A stretch of 64,000 nt of DNA from Eucalyptus grandis (GCF_016545825.1 NC_052621.1:20014910-20078909), one strand, 5' to 3'; positions 47,273-60,417 are shown, counted from the stretch's first letter. Translations and numbers: made by a program. The notes: a model not told the origin generated them from the letters alone.

Positions 47273-48147
47273 GGCTTGTTTGTTTTTATTCCAAATAGTA
47301 TCTGATTTTGTCCTTTTGTTCTCGGGAACAAAAAAAAAAAAAAGTATATAAATCTGTTTGGTAAAATTTTTGTTTCCGGAAATAAATTTGGAACAAAATC
47401 AAGAAGTAGAAAAAAAAGTTACCTTTTGTTCCCGAGAACAATTTCTAGAATCAGTGCAAGTTTTTGGGTCCGAGTTCTTGTTGTATAGCTCTATATAGCT
47501 TTTTGGTTTCAAGTCAATATATTTCTTACTTTTACCAAAAAAAAAAAAAAATTTCTAGAATCAATTCCTATTTTTTTTTATTCTTCTTCTTCTTCCTCTT
47601 TCTTCTTCTTCCCTTTGGCCGGTTGCCGGCCTCAATTATGGCTGGTGACCGGCCAAACGAGGGCTAGCGACCCCCAAAGCTAGAGCACCGGCCTCGGCTA
47701 TGGCGGCGACCGCCACGAGGTTCGACCTTGCTAGAGCATCGTCGGCCCCGAGATGCCGAGCCACAACGAAGCTCAACCTTGGTTAGATCTCGGCAAGACC
47801 GAGGCGAGCCTTCAGCGAGCTCGCTAGACCTCGCCCTAGCCTGGCGAGGCTCCGGTGAGCTCGCCGAACTCACCCATCAACGACTGGCTGCAAAGAAGAA
47901 GGAGGAAGAAGAGAAAAAGAAAAAGAAAAAAAGAAGAAAAATATAATAAAAGTATTAAAAAATTAAAAGAAACAAAAAATTTAAGAATTTTACCAAACAC
48001 ATTTCTATTCTAGGAATAGAAATTTTGGATAATTACCAAGCGTGTTCTTTTGCTTAAAAATTGTTCCGGGAGTTGAATCAGAAAAAAATCATTTCTAATA
48101 AAAAATTGTTCCTTGGAGTAGAATGGTTACCAAACGCATCCTTATAA
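47273..48147. mobile_element. Large foldback (MITE-like) element with GC-rich core
   Basis: The left end AGGGCTTGTTTGTTTTTATT and the reversed right end AAGGATGCGTTTGGTAACC are related. Inner matches include TTGTTCTCGGGAACA against the reverse of TTGTTCCGGGAG, and TGTTTGGTAAAATT against AATTTTACCAAACA. The middle holds a pyrimidine tract (47,580-47,612), a GC-rich core full of GAGCTCG/CGAGCT and CCGGCC motifs, and a matching purine tract (47,892-47,940), so the inside can also fold. No transposase. A small retro-insertion interrupts the left half. Confidence 0.6.
47441..47563 (+). mobile_element. Short 5'-truncated retro-insertion with 13-bp TSD
   Basis: ATTTCTAGAATCA occurs at 47441-47453 and 47551-47563. 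Between them lie about 97 bp that end in TTTTACC and a poly-A run, the same kind of ending (TTTACC then poly-A) as the LINE at 34.5 kb. This is read as an extremely truncated LINE or SINE copy inserted in the foldback element. Confidence 0.72.
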
Positions 48148-49900
48148 GCTCGAAATGATGTTATCATTCGACTAGGAATTTATAGTGGAAAAATAGTTTT
48201 TTTCCCCATAAGTTGCCATCTTTAACCAATACTTACTTGTAAAGCGTGTAAACAAATTCATAATTCCTAACAGAAAATGTGCTCGCTTGGAAAAGCAAAC
48301 GATTATTCCAATTTACAAGGGTATTTCGACTTTGTAAGTCGTTAGTATGTTACATCAATAGTAAAATCTAGGCAATGTTAACAATCTACTAAAAAAAAAT
48401 TTAATGACAAAAACTTTTTTTCTCATAAGTTACAATCGTCAATCATTACAACTTGTAATTGTTTCATCAATTTTGGATCTTGCAACGAAATATCTTTTAG
48501 TAAGTGCTATATTTTGGTTTTTTATTTAAGGAGACTCAGGTTGGGTGGTAGCTTTGGACAGAGAGGGTCAAATGTGAACAAGATTATACACCTTATAATC
48601 TCAAAATTAAAGAAGTCATTGGCCTATTGCTTGTTTAATATTAAGGATAATTAATGTCGAAACCTAATCAATGACATCATGTAGACTTACTTTTATATAA
48701 TAATGAAAACCCATTAAAATTAAAATCATCTATATAATATCGAAAGCACTTCGAAAACACTAAATATGAACAAGATACCTCATAAATACTGCTTTCTATC
48801 AAATTTGAGGAGACAACATTAGAATCTAATCAACGACGCTAGACAATGGACAACGATTCGAGATGGATCTGAGGACATAATGTCATAATCTAATCAATGA
48901 TGCTGAACAATAATAACAACACCTAGAATATATTGCTCCTAGATACATACATGAACACAACATCGGAATCTTCTCAACAACGTTAGATGAAGACTATCCT
49001 TGAATGAGGATGAGAACACAACGTCGGAATTGAATTGACAATGCTGGACAATGGGTCAATATTGGAATCTAATTGATAGCACTTTTCAGAATATAGACAC
49101 TCGCTGGAATTGAATCTACAATGGTAATCTTGAGCTATAGCTAGGCTAAACTAAGTTAGGGTAAATGCAATATAAAGTAGTTTTTGTGCATTGTTTTGGT
49201 GGGGCTTTTTGTTGGATTGCTTATGGTATTTATAGCCCAATTTGGTAACCATCAATAGCCGGTTACTTCCTCCTCTAGAGTTGTTCCACGTTCCAAGTTT
49301 AGATTTTGGCTTGTTCGACAACATTCTCATAGCTTGTTTAGCAAGTATTATCGCTCCTCCTTTGAGTTTGGTGCTCTTTTAACTGTTCCCGCCTATTTCC
49401 ACCGTCAACGTTGTATCTCCATCAATGATCTTTGGCTTCGACACGTGGCAACCCACCTGCTTCATCATGATATTTTATGCCTTCGTTCATTTGTTGAAAT
49501 TCAGCTCCAAATTTTCCAAAATCCTTAATTATCTGTTCTCATATGACCACTTATGGGCTGGGCCGATGTGGATTATGGCCCATTAACACTTTCTGCTTCT
49601 TGTGCCTCACATGTGCTTGTAGGGGTATTTTTGGATGTCAACATATGCCCCATTTTACAAGTAGTAAATTAAAAATTTATTTTCTTAAAGGAAATACCTC
49701 ATTTTGCATGTAGTATGCCACGGATGATCGTTATATTTTTCTATTCTTTGACATATATGTAGGTCATATGAACCAACGGCTTCGGTTGCATCTTGATATG
49801 TCGCTTTAATTTTTGGTAGATATCCTTAATTTTTTGAATCATTGTCCTTTATTTTGAATAGAAGAACACATTCCATTATCTTTTTCATACTTTGTCTTAT
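48148..49900. other. Intergenic or 5' part of the PMD-type element, no gene seen
   Basis: At 48,790-49,080 short phrases (AATCTAATCAACGACGCTAGACAATGG, GGAATCTTCTCAACAACG and similar, in part) recur imperfectly. Nothing coding was recognised. Confidence 0.35.
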
Positions 49901-50339
49901 TCTTTAAACGCTAAACCCTTCATATTTTGCTCATAAGTTTTCCATGGCTGCGAAGCTCCCAAATTCAAACTTGAATCTTATATTTCAAATTTCGATTGTC
50001 TTCTTAATGCTGAAGAGGCCAACTATTATCGATTTTGATTGCTGAGTATTGTCTAAGAGCATAAGGAAGTCATTACATCTTGGGCCTACCCGCCTAGATC
50101 ACAATCATATTCCACCGCCTCTTAAACCTTGCTTCCCTACTAGAAGGAACTAGAAGCCTCCGATACAGTATTCCTCCATCAAGAATATCTAAACGCCCGG
50201 CCCAACTAGGTTTCAAAGTTTTGCTTTATTCAAGGAGAATTTTCACGCCTAGCATTTGCGATTACATGATGATCTTCCTACCCATTTGTCATGGATGAAT
50301 GTAAGTATTGAGATGGCACTAGAGGTTAGCATGCTAGTT

Positions 50340-51065
50340 TAAAATCTAATTAGAGGTTTAATGGGTTTGACTATTTGCTTTTGGTCCAGATTGACCAATT
50401 GCTTCTTTTTCCCTTTGGAAAGCATGTTTGTGACCCTTTTGGACGTATTCACCATTTCTAGGTTTGTTCCAGAAGAAATCAAAGCCCTAGAGGACTTCCA
50501 TATTCCCGATAATGTTCTTCCTTATGGTACCTTTCTTGATGAATATCGTAAAACTTCGGTTCCTATTTTCTTCAAAGAGCAAACTGCTTTTCTACTCTAT
50601 TGGCTGTCAAAATATGTATTCTTTAATTCGACCCTTAAAGTCTCTAAAGATTTCTTTAGACTTGTTGCCAATCTTGCAAAAGGAAATAAAATAGCTCTTG
50701 GTCCACTCATTTTGGCTGTTTTATATAGAAGTCTTACCCATGCTACCCTTTCAATGACGCCAAAAGAAATTGGGGTTCTATCTAGTCCATTTTGGACTTT
50801 GCATGCATGGATGGCTCTTTATTTTCCTTTCTTGTTTAGAAAAATTCATTGTGTTCTTCCATTCAATCCTTCATCAAAATCTAAACAGCCAAAACCTCAA
50901 AGTATGGGTTGTCAATTACCCATCTTATCTCCTAGAAAGGTTCCCGATGACACTTCCTTGTTTGTTTACTTCTTTCATGAGATATTAAACTTTGACCATG
51001 CTCATGTGGACCTCTTTCCTTATGATACTCCTGAGTTCTATTATCTTTTTTTATGTGGAAACTAA
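50340..51065 (+). pseudogene. Plant mobile domain (PMD, MAIN-like) remnant
   Basis: A 234-codon frame at 50361-51065 reads FFFPLESMFVTLLDVFTISR near its start, then a FLLYWLSKYVFF block, NLAKGNKIALGPLILAVLYR and FWTLHAWMALYFP. This order matches the plant mobile domain of MAIL/MAIN-like proteins and their transposon-carried relatives. Family members take part in genome stability and silencing, while most PMD copies travel in transposable elements. Upstream and downstream sequence is stop-ridden, so this is read as a decayed, transposon-borne copy. Later frames at 53,525-54,070 may be other pieces of the same element but are unassigned. Confidence 0.6.
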
Positions 51066-51599
51066 GTACCTAGATAACGTCGGTGCATTCTAGTTGTGTA
51101 CTTACTCCGGTCGATCTTCTCATACGACTTTGTAAAAAGGGAAGATTTTAGCATGGGCTTAAGATTTACTTGTTGTAGTGTTGTGCCAATTACTTACTCT
51201 ATGGAGTATCCTTGATGAACAGAAAAATTTATAACTTTTAAAAAAACAAGCCATTTGTTTGCTACTCTTAGATAACTATAGCAATGCGGCCCCAATTTTT
51301 CCTAGACTTTAAAGATTTTCAACCCTTTCCAAGATTTATAGTAGAATATACTAGCTAATGGATCTCATTTACGTTTGAGAGCCCATATGAAGAAGCCACC
51401 AAGACTGTTTTCAATCATATCAAACAATGTCATCCTTGGTTAGCTGAAGCAACTAAGAAGGGTAAACAAGTGTTGGAGTATCCTTTGAAAGTTGATACTC
51501 CAATCGTATTAATAGCACTTAAAATTAGAGCCTCAGAAGGAACTAATACTCATTTATTAGTTCTACCACAACATGAGGATCCAAAGTAGGAATATCCAG

Positions 51600-51862
51600 G
51601 AGAAAATCCAAAGCTAAGAGGAGGAGAAGGAGAAGTAGAAGCAGGATGAGGAGAAGGAGGAAGAAGGAGAAGAAGAAAATAAGTAGTAGAAGAAGAAGAA
51701 TAGGAGGAGGAGGAGGAGCAGAAGAAGAAGAAGAAGCGGGAGGAGGAGGAGGAGGAGGAGGAAGCAAAAGAAGAAAAAGAAGAAAAAGAAGAAGAAGAAG
51801 AAGCAAAAGGAGGAGGAGAATGAAGAAGAAGAAGAAGAAGAAGAAGAAGAAGAAGAAGAGAA
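51600..51862 (+). repeat. (GAA/GAG)n purine tract of ~260 bp
   Basis: Almost pure purine on the plus strand with GAA, GAG and GGA triplets, following a readable stretch that ends in LVLPQHEDPK (about 51,556-51,585). Translations on either strand are low complexity. It may mark an expanded acidic repeat of the PMD element. Confidence 0.9.
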
Positions 51863-54327
51863 ATTAATCAAGTGTTAGCCTAGTGTTGTTAAAGGTATGT
51901 CCAATTGGTCCCTTTAGTTCTATTGCTCTAGTGCTAACTTTTTCCTATGTTGTTTAAGTATTCTTGATTCCTCACTACACATCAAAGATGAAGACACACT
52001 TGATGTGATAATTTCTTATCTCAAACGGAAGAATAATACCTCTCCCCCTTTAGTAAGGAAACAACATTGACTAGTTGTCGAGGACCTGGCCTTAGTTCTA
52101 GTTGAAGATAATCCTATGCCTTTGACAGAGCCGATTAACCTCGACAGTCCTCCCAAGGCCACAATAGAAGATTTCCTGGGTACAAAGACTCATCTTTCGT
52201 CTTCTAAGAATGCTGGGATTGTGCTTATCCTTGTTTCTTTAACAATCCGTGCTAAATGTTTTCCTATTTTCTATCATGTCCTTGTTTGTTCGTTTTGCTT
52301 TTGAATATTGACTTTATCTTAAAATAATAGCTATTGAAGTATCTACTAGTGGTGGAGATTCACTCCAACATACTTCTATTCAATCTTTAATCAAAAACAC
52401 CATCACCTAGCCTGGCATGTATGAGGCTTCCTTACTTTGTTTTGTTATATGGCACAACTCTGACATTAACTTTTCTGGATACAATAGTGCTTGCCACTCA
52501 AGCTTCATTAACCATTGCATTTTTAATAGCTAGTATCACCTTGTCATAAGTTCCTTCTTTCACTCTTGTTGAGGTATCCATCCATAAGGAGAGTAGGACT
52601 TTTCCAGCTATTTTGGCTAGCACTATGAGTGCTTTGGATGAAGCAATTCACGTTCTAAATGCTAGTGATTTGACCCCATGAGTTTCCTCAATCAAACTTG
52701 ATAATTTGATGAATAGGCTAGCATATTTTCTATTTCTTTCAAGTGGTTGTATATCCACGATTATAAAACAATTAGTCCACTCTTTCCCAGCTCAAGTCGT
52801 TGATGAGTGAACTGAACGAGTATGATATTGGTGACTTTTTGCCTCCAAATCTCAAGTCAAGGCTCAAGGATTTCTACAATAGATCTTGATCTATTTTAGA
52901 TACTTATCACTAATACAAGACTTGGTTGACAACATTAACTGTCCCGAAGAAACTTCTTTTGAGCCAAGTGATACAATCTCGAGAGGTAGAACAAAAAATG
53001 AAAGAAGATCACCATTCTCTGTAAGCTACCATGAATGACATTGCTGATTAAAAGAAAATTGGAGGAAGTTCACTAGAAGTTGGAAACCAAGTTCAACGAT
53101 AGATCCTAGAATGAAAGTCGACTGTGCAAATCTGTAGCTGTTCTTAAGGGAGTGAAGGCAAAAGATTATGCTCATTGAAAATAGCTAAATTTAGAATGCC
53201 TTCATGTCATCAATGAACATCTAAATTAGAACCTTGGTTTTGACCAACTCATGTGTAATTTTTGCAAGATGTGAAATCTTTTGTGTACTCATAGAGTTCG
53301 AAATGAAATCATTTAATTAATATTTCTTCTAGAATTTTTACTTTGTAATGCATTTATTCTTAACCTTTTCATTGCGCGCCCAAACAAAATTATGGTGGGA
53401 TTTTTAAATTCCATGAATTCATTCACGTCCATGAAAAATAGGATAATATGGTAAGTTAGTTATCTTTGATGCCTATTTATATCCAATGATCCTATTCCTT
53501 TACCAACACTTCTAGTCATACACAATGGCAGGCTATTCTCAAAATCCAATAGGCATTGAAGCGACTTTGTACTTGTTGTGCTTAGATGCACTTTGTGTGC
53601 GTGAGGAAAATGGGAAGCTCTCCCTGATATTTATGGACCAAAGTATTGGGACAAGTTGCATTACCTTGGATTCTCATCTCAAACTCCTACCACCTTCTTC
53701 TCTGCTTGCAAAATGCTTTCCTTGCCATTGTGAAGAAATTTTGGCCATACACTAGTATTCGACATGTACTTTTACTTGATCATCCCCTAATTATCGCTTT
53801 TGCTTCTATCTTTCTTTTAACAAACAATTTTTCAACTGGTATAAAAGATTGAAGAAGGAAGTCTCAAGTGCGTGGAATTATGCCAAGATCAATGAGTGCT
53901 TGATGTTATACCGATATTTATTGATCGAGTATGGATTGATTAGTAGCCTTTGGGCACGTTTGGTTCAACTTTGGGGAAATGGCTTTGCATTTCCTCAAGT
54001 ATCTTTGAATGAATGGGCATTTAGTGAATGTAAGAGTGTTTGGATACTCATTTTTGTGCATATTTTGTAAAGAACCTTTGAGGTGAAAAGAAAAAGGAAA
54101 AAAAGAAAAGAAAAGAAAAACAGAAGATAAGATGTATATTAGTAGAGAGGGCGAAATTATGGGGAGGCAGCTCGAGTTGCTTGCTGTTGGTGGTGCTGTT
54201 GGTGATGGGGAGGCGGTTGGTGGTAGCAGTGGCGGCGACGGCGGCGGTGGGGAGGCGGCTCACCTAAGGTCACCCTAGGTTGTTGATGTAGATGCATCGG
54301 AGAGGGAAAAATCGTGGGGAGGTGGCA

Positions 54328-54358
54328 AGCTGTTGGTGGTGGTGGTGGTGGTGGTGGC
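54328..54358 (+). repeat. (GGT)n microsatellite
   Basis: About eight GGT units in a longer GGTGG-rich patch (54,165-54,395) with GGGGAGGCGGCT-like repeats. Confidence 0.8.
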
Positions 54359-54644
54359 GAGGCGGCTAATGGTGGTGGTGTTGGTGGTTATAGGGAGGTG
54401 GCTTGCTTGAGGTCACATGGCCACAGGCGGTGTTGCCTGAGTTGCTTGACCTCATGCAGTGTGGCTTGACTATTTCTTCTTCCCAGTTGGCCCAATGACG
54501 GTCACCTTGCTAGATATATGGTCACATGGATAGGTGATATGACACATTCATTAATTGAATTAGGTGGAAAATGACTATGATTATAACTCTAAAGGATTGA
54601 TGATATGGATTAAAATTTTGATGATTTGGGAAAATGACATTTTG

Positions 54645-57600
54645 GTAATTATTAGGGTATGTAAAGGAGTTGAGAATTATCTGGAATTGGACAGGACCGG
54701 ACTAGCCAAGAATAGGTTGTTACTAAGGGAACCGATCTGGCTTTTGGTTCCAATTCATTAGAATCAATGATTATCGATTTGGTTCCTAGTTACAAGTGTA
54801 GAACCATTCATCTAGACCAAATCGATAGTATATGATATATATTTAATTTTTATTTAAAATGAAAAATCCTATTTTCCTAATCCGAAACTCGCTCATCTCA
54901 TCTCAAGCTTTCACTCTCTCAGTCTCATCTTTGTTTCTACTCTTTCTCATCTTAGACTCTTAGTATGTCTCTCTCAACTCGGTCTTTCCATTTCTATCTT
55001 TTGACTCTCAATCTCAACTCCTACCGACCCATAACCATGCCTCAGACTGTTCATCTCCTCCTCTCTCATTCTCGATTGCCTCTATTTTCCGTAAGTTAGA
55101 ATCCCTAATTTTCAATCTATTCAATAAATCATTAAATCTATAAGTTGTTTTTTTTTTTTAGTTGGTCTAGCTCAAAAACTCTAGAAAAATTAAAACCCTA
55201 GATCCCTAATCTGTAAGTTGTTTGTTTAATGCATGATTTGCAATTTATATCTCATGGCATGAGGTTCTCTCTAATTCAAATCTAGTAATTCAAATTGCAA
55301 ATCTCACTGTTTTGGTCGTGTATGTGTCATAGCCAATGAGTGAAGGTGTATACCTAAAGTTGATGATGGTTGGAGATAATTGGTCGGAGATAATTGATGG
55401 TGGGATGAAGTGCATTTGTATTGTCCTCTATACTAAGCTTGTGTTTATTGTCTTTTATGTAAAACTTTTATGCTTTGATCTCTAGTGAGGTGGTCGTGTG
55501 CCTTGTTGTTCAAAATGAAAAAGTGCATGTCATGGGATATAATTTCTTCAACAAGACAACTTAATAAAGTCAATTGAAGAAATTAATGGAAAATATTAGT
55601 TTCTTTAAACTACAAATATCCACCATTGATGACGTTTTAGCTTAATTCTAGCAAGTCATGTCAATGGAGTTGGATAAATCCTATGATGCGATAATACCGA
55701 TAATAGAATCGGAGTTACCAAAACTTGGAAAAGGTGAAGACGACTTTCAAGAGGTATTCAACACAAACAAGGTATCTTGTTCTTGTCATTTTCCTTGTAA
55801 GTGAAAATAAGCCGCATAACTTCATTTTTATAAAGGCATAACTCATAGGAATGGGAAAATTGATGTGTTTTGCACTTATTGTGGGGTCATAACATATTGA
55901 TAATGGTACTTCAAATATGTTGAAGTACTCAAAAAGAGTAATGAGTATTCTCGCAATATTGATAAGAAACAAAAATTGTTTGCATCACATAAAGTAGATA
56001 GGACTCAAATGATATGGGAAAATACTAGGTACTGGGAGTGCTAGTGTTTTACTAACATGGAAGTTTAATCACGAGAAATGTGGGGAAATACTTATTCAAA
56101 TTATTATAATTGATGAATAACCATTTTCGATGGTTGAGCATTTCATATTTCGTGATTATATCCATCAATTACAATCTCTCTTTAAGCATATGTCGTGATT
56201 TGTAATGTCTAAAGATTGCATGAAATTGTTTTTTAATTATGAAAAAAAATTCAAGGCTTCTTTTTGTAAGCGTAATTATAGTATCGCACTCATGATCAAT
56301 GCATGCATTCCATTTATAATTTGAACTATTTATATATTATTGCACATTTTATTAATGAAAATTAGACATTGCACAAAAAAAATCATCAATTTTGTAGTGG
56401 TACCTAGTCACAAGGGTACAGATATTAGGAAAATGGTTGAAAAATGCGTTTGCAATTGGGAAATAATGAAAAAAGTGTCAACAATCATTATAGATAATAC
56501 TAGTTCGAATGTTGTTGCCATTGGTTATTTAAAAGAAATTTTTTCAAGAGATAGCCTATTAATCTTAGATGGTGAAGTTTGTTGTGAGTAATGGCTTGGT
56601 TGAGGTACGTGTTTCTATTGCGCATATTCGAAATATAGTTAGGTATATGAAGAGTTTTCCTATGAGAGCTAAAACATTCAAGATTGTATTTAGAAAATCA
56701 GGAACACTTATAAGGATTCATTTCATCTTGTTGTCTCTACTAGGTGTAACTCCACTTACTTAAGGTTGGACACATCATAAAGCTAACAAAAACTTATAAA
56801 AGAATAGATGAAAATGATCTTTTTTTCTCAACTAAGATTCACTCGATACTCCAAATAGTGCTGATTAGGAAAATGCCATAATTCTTTTGAGATTTTTAAA
56901 AATGTTCGAGATTTTGTATATCACTTCAAATGATTATTTCAAGAGATAGCTTCTTTGTATAATCATCTGAAAGAAGCAACGAATGCTATGGATCCTAGGG
57001 TAATAGCTTTGGCCATGAAATTAAAGATAAGTTTGACAAACATTATGAGAGTTTCAAAAAGCAAATATGATAATATTGATTGCGCTAACGTTAGATTTTT
57101 TTTTTAAAAGTGAATTATGTGACGTATTGTTGTAGACATATTTATGATGTTAGTATGAAAGTTGACAAGATGTTTGATGCCTTAAAATGTTTGTTTGAAT
57201 TTACTTACTTTTTATGACAAAAATTGGGTGATGAACTTGTGAGTTCTAGTAGTATCAATAATAGTTGTGATCTTATTGTGATGAGGGAAATGAAGGGAAA
57301 TTTTTTTATTTTGATTTCTATGTGCAAGACCATCGTATAAAGCCTTTCTTAATGAGGAGAAAGAGATGTCCGAGGCCAACTTATCTAATCTTGATTGGTA
57401 TCATAAAGCTAAACTCGAAGAGGCTCATGATCTTAATATTTTGATGTGGAGTAGTATTGCTGGCCAAAAGTTCAAAATCATATCTTTGATAGCTTGGAAT
57501 ATTTTGTCTAATTTCGTAACTACGGTTGCTTTAAAGTCACTCTTAGTCCATTTGATTGTGTGCTCGATGGCTTTTGAAGTTCTTTGACTCATAGACACAT

Positions 57601-58750
57601 GGAACTTTGGTTTTTATTCAAGATTAATTAAGAGCGATTCTCAAGCCGATTAATGTTGATGAGTACATTGAGAATACTGAAAAATTTGAATTGGGTAAGT
57701 CCATATCTTTTCATCTTGTAATTCTTTTATATACCTAATGAGTGAATGCTTTATTTAGTATTTTCTTTTTGTTAGATATGGATCTTGTTAGCATGGAGAT
57801 TAACGGCATAAAGAGTTTACAAGTTGAAGTGAAAGGAATATATGTGGTGAGATTTTCTAATATTTGTTTTAGTTCAATTTCTAGTAATTCTAATATAAAA
57901 CTGATGTTGAGTGATCATCTATTCTTATTGTTGTTTTGTTTTTAGGAGGTTGGAACTTAGAGTTTAAAGAGCTCTCAAAGCTTGAGAAGTTGTTTGCTCT
58001 TGTTATTCTTGCGAATAGGAGATTCGTGTTCATTTATAGAAGTTGATTTATTTTATTTGCGTGCTTACTCTAGCGAACTTACAACAAACTCCCACGTGTT
58101 ATATATAATGTAGACTACGGGTACATTTGAAGTGAATCACAATTCACAAGTTGTGAACTTTTGTGGCAAATCTTGTTGTGGTCTTTGTGTCATTTTATTT
58201 TATTTTTTGGGTCGCATTGTTGTATCATTGTAAAGTTGTCTAATTTACTTTGCTAGATGAACTTGTGAGAAAGTGCTTATGTACAACAAGCAATAAGATT
58301 ATTCACTCATTTTCTTGAAGTTCCTTAGTGACAAATGTTCACAGTAGAGTTGTGTATGTGTATTTTAACAACTTCTTGAAGCTTAAAATATTTCAACACA
58401 TATAGGCTACTGACTAGTTTTTAGTTTGGATCACTATTTTCTTTTGCCTATTCATAACAAGTTTGGTGAGTGTGCTCTCTTGCTTACGTATTTCCTAACA
58501 TACTAATATTGTCGATTCATTAGCTTTGGCTAGAAGTGTCATTAATGAGGTGTAATTTTAACTATTCCAGAATCAATTCTTTTTATTGTGTAATTCTTTG
58601 TTGTATATTATAGTGCTAACATACGAAACTTGGTGGGATCGGTTCAAATTTTTTGAAATTGGTTTTTTATTGACGATTCTTGTATCTAGGGTAGGAACTG
58701 CCCACTCGAATGATGCTTACCCCTAATTCCCTAGTAACCCTAGTAATTAT
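54645..58750 (+). mobile_element. Complete but inactive BED-type hAT transposon with 8-bp TSD
   Basis: GTAATTAT stands at 54645-54652 and again at 58743-58750. Directly inside, the ends read TAGGGTATG and, reversed, TAGGGTTAC, a short TAGGGT terminal inverted repeat with further TAGGGG motifs inside. The 8-bp duplication is the hAT hallmark. The element body is 54653-58742, 4,090 bp. It has a CT-rich leader (54,890-55,080) followed by a decayed transposase reading plus. Confidence 0.82.
55860..57590 (+). pseudogene. hAT (BED zinc finger) transposase pseudogene
   Basis: Plus-strand pieces in correct family order: a BED finger start GKIDVFCTYCG (about 55,860) with NGTSNMLK beyond a frame break and its histidine replaced; a WKFNHEKCGEILIQ then PFSMVEHFIFRDY block (56,060-56,160); INFVVVPSHKGTDIRKMVEK and IIIDNTSSNVVAIGYLK (56,375-56,540); NGLVEVRVSIAHIRNIVRYM (56,590-56,650); and the C-terminal dimerisation region with ILMWSSIAGQKF and NFVTTVALKSLL (57,366-57,587). 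Multiple stops and frame changes show long inactivity. The full protein would bind element ends and carry out cut-and-paste transposition. Confidence 0.82.
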
Positions 58751-59435
58751 TGCAAGGAGGGGCTGGCCATATGGTTCGTGGGTGGTAATTAGTTGACTTT
58801 TGTATTGATTTGGATAACTTAGATCAACATTGGTCAAATCAGGTTGACCCAAGTATTCCTAATTATTCTATTTCTCTTCAAAGTACCTTGCAAGCTTGGC
58901 TACTCTTATATGTTCAACCTATTGGGCCTCATTGGGCTTCAGCTCGTTGGGCTAAACCTACCCTATCCTGTTAGTCCCAATTAGTCATTGTATGATTACT
59001 TTCTCAAATTATCCTAATTGGACCCAAATTGATATTTGAATTGAATTTCTTTGGCCTAATGGAATTTTAAATATACCATTTAAAAAGTTATCCATAGCCT
59101 TAAATTCATGTTCGAATGTTGATCAACCCAATTAAGCTTAGAATCTCGAAATTGTGTTTGAAATCTTGACTTGTTATGGTCTATAGATCAAATGTCTTTC
59201 TGGATTTGTTGGTATAAATTCAAGTGTCAACATTGATTCAAGTGCCTCTTGGATTCATAGAAAAAGTCTATGAAATCTTCTTGCCACAATTTTGCTATGA
59301 ATCACCACTTATTTTTTCGTCCTTTGCATTATTGAGCAACCAATTGATTGTCAATGAAATTACTTTCAATTTTTTCTTAGCATTTAATTTACACAGCATT
59401 AGATTGGATGAAATATTACTCAATTAATCCTAAAA
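58751..59435. other. Intergenic, no gene seen
   Basis: Contains GGGCCTCATTGGGCTTC-style text near 58,920 often seen in plant LTRs, but no structure was resolved. Confidence 0.35.
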
Positions 59436-59439
59436 TTAT

Positions 59440-59770
59440 TGTATAGATGTTAATTCATTATTCATTTCTAAACTTTTAAATTTTTATTAATTTAGTTCTG
59501 AATATTCACACGAAATTCCAATATAGTCATTCTGACCAATTTTTGTTGGAAATGGCTGACGTGGCGGTTCATGCATCATCGATCGTCCTATGTATTACAT
59601 GCCACATCACCAATTTTCGACAAAATTTGGCCAAAATGACTATATTATAATTACACCGCCACGTCATTGATTTCTAACTAAATTTGGTTGAAATGACTAT
59701 TAGAATTTCACGTAAACATTTATGACAGAATTAGAAAATTTAGAACTGCATTTGTATTCGAGCAATAATT
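59440..59770. mobile_element. MITE, ~330 bp foldback
   Basis: Left CTAAACTTTTAAATTTTTAT, ACGAAATTCCAATATAGTCAT and the reversed right half (TCTAAATTTTCTAATTCTGTC, ACGTGAAATTCTAATAGTCAT, in part) match as imperfect inverted copies. The centre has CACGTCA/TGACGTGG-type pairs. Non-coding. Similar wording occurs at 29.2-29.5 kb. Confidence 0.6.
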
Positions 59771-60417
59771 TTTTTTAGGACTAATTAGACAAGTTCCATT
59801 TAGATTAAATGTTGTGTCAATGGCATATGTTCAACGTTTAGTAAAAAAAATTAGTTGGATTCATGTCAAAATGCATTAGTTACTAAAAAAGTTTGAAAGT
59901 TCAGTGCATTTGATGATTGAAATCAAAATGTAGTGACTGGATTGCAAATGCTCTTAAGTCTAGTGCATCGATTGGTATTTGAATCTTGATATGATTCCCT
60001 TCTTTTCGTTGCGACAATTAAAGGCGACTCATAGTGGCAGTCGCCGTCATGTACACCAACACCCCCCTCCCCTCCCCCTCTATTCGTATATTCCTTTTTG
60101 ACCTTTGAAGTAATTTTTAACTTTTCCTTTTTATTTGCAAAAGTCTCTTTATAACATCCCATCCGGTATTTCACCAAATAAAAGATAGATAAAAAGAAAT
60201 TCACCCATGTTCCCTTCCTTTTATCCTCGCGGACGATCCCGTTAGGACAATTTCCTAGGACACAAGACTTGGCTGGCCACAGGGAGGAGACAGGTTGCGG
60301 AAAAGTAAGGTCTCGCACGACCTGGACGGCGGTTATTCGGACAAAGTAGCAGAGCAAGACAACAGACGAAGCAAGCAAAGCAGAGCAGCGACGCAAGGCT
60401 CCTCCGCTGCGTCGACA

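Noticed and set aside
51543..51871. Leucine-, serine- or arginine-only frames on both strands
   Set aside because: Direct products of the GAA/GAG tract; no evidence of a real protein.
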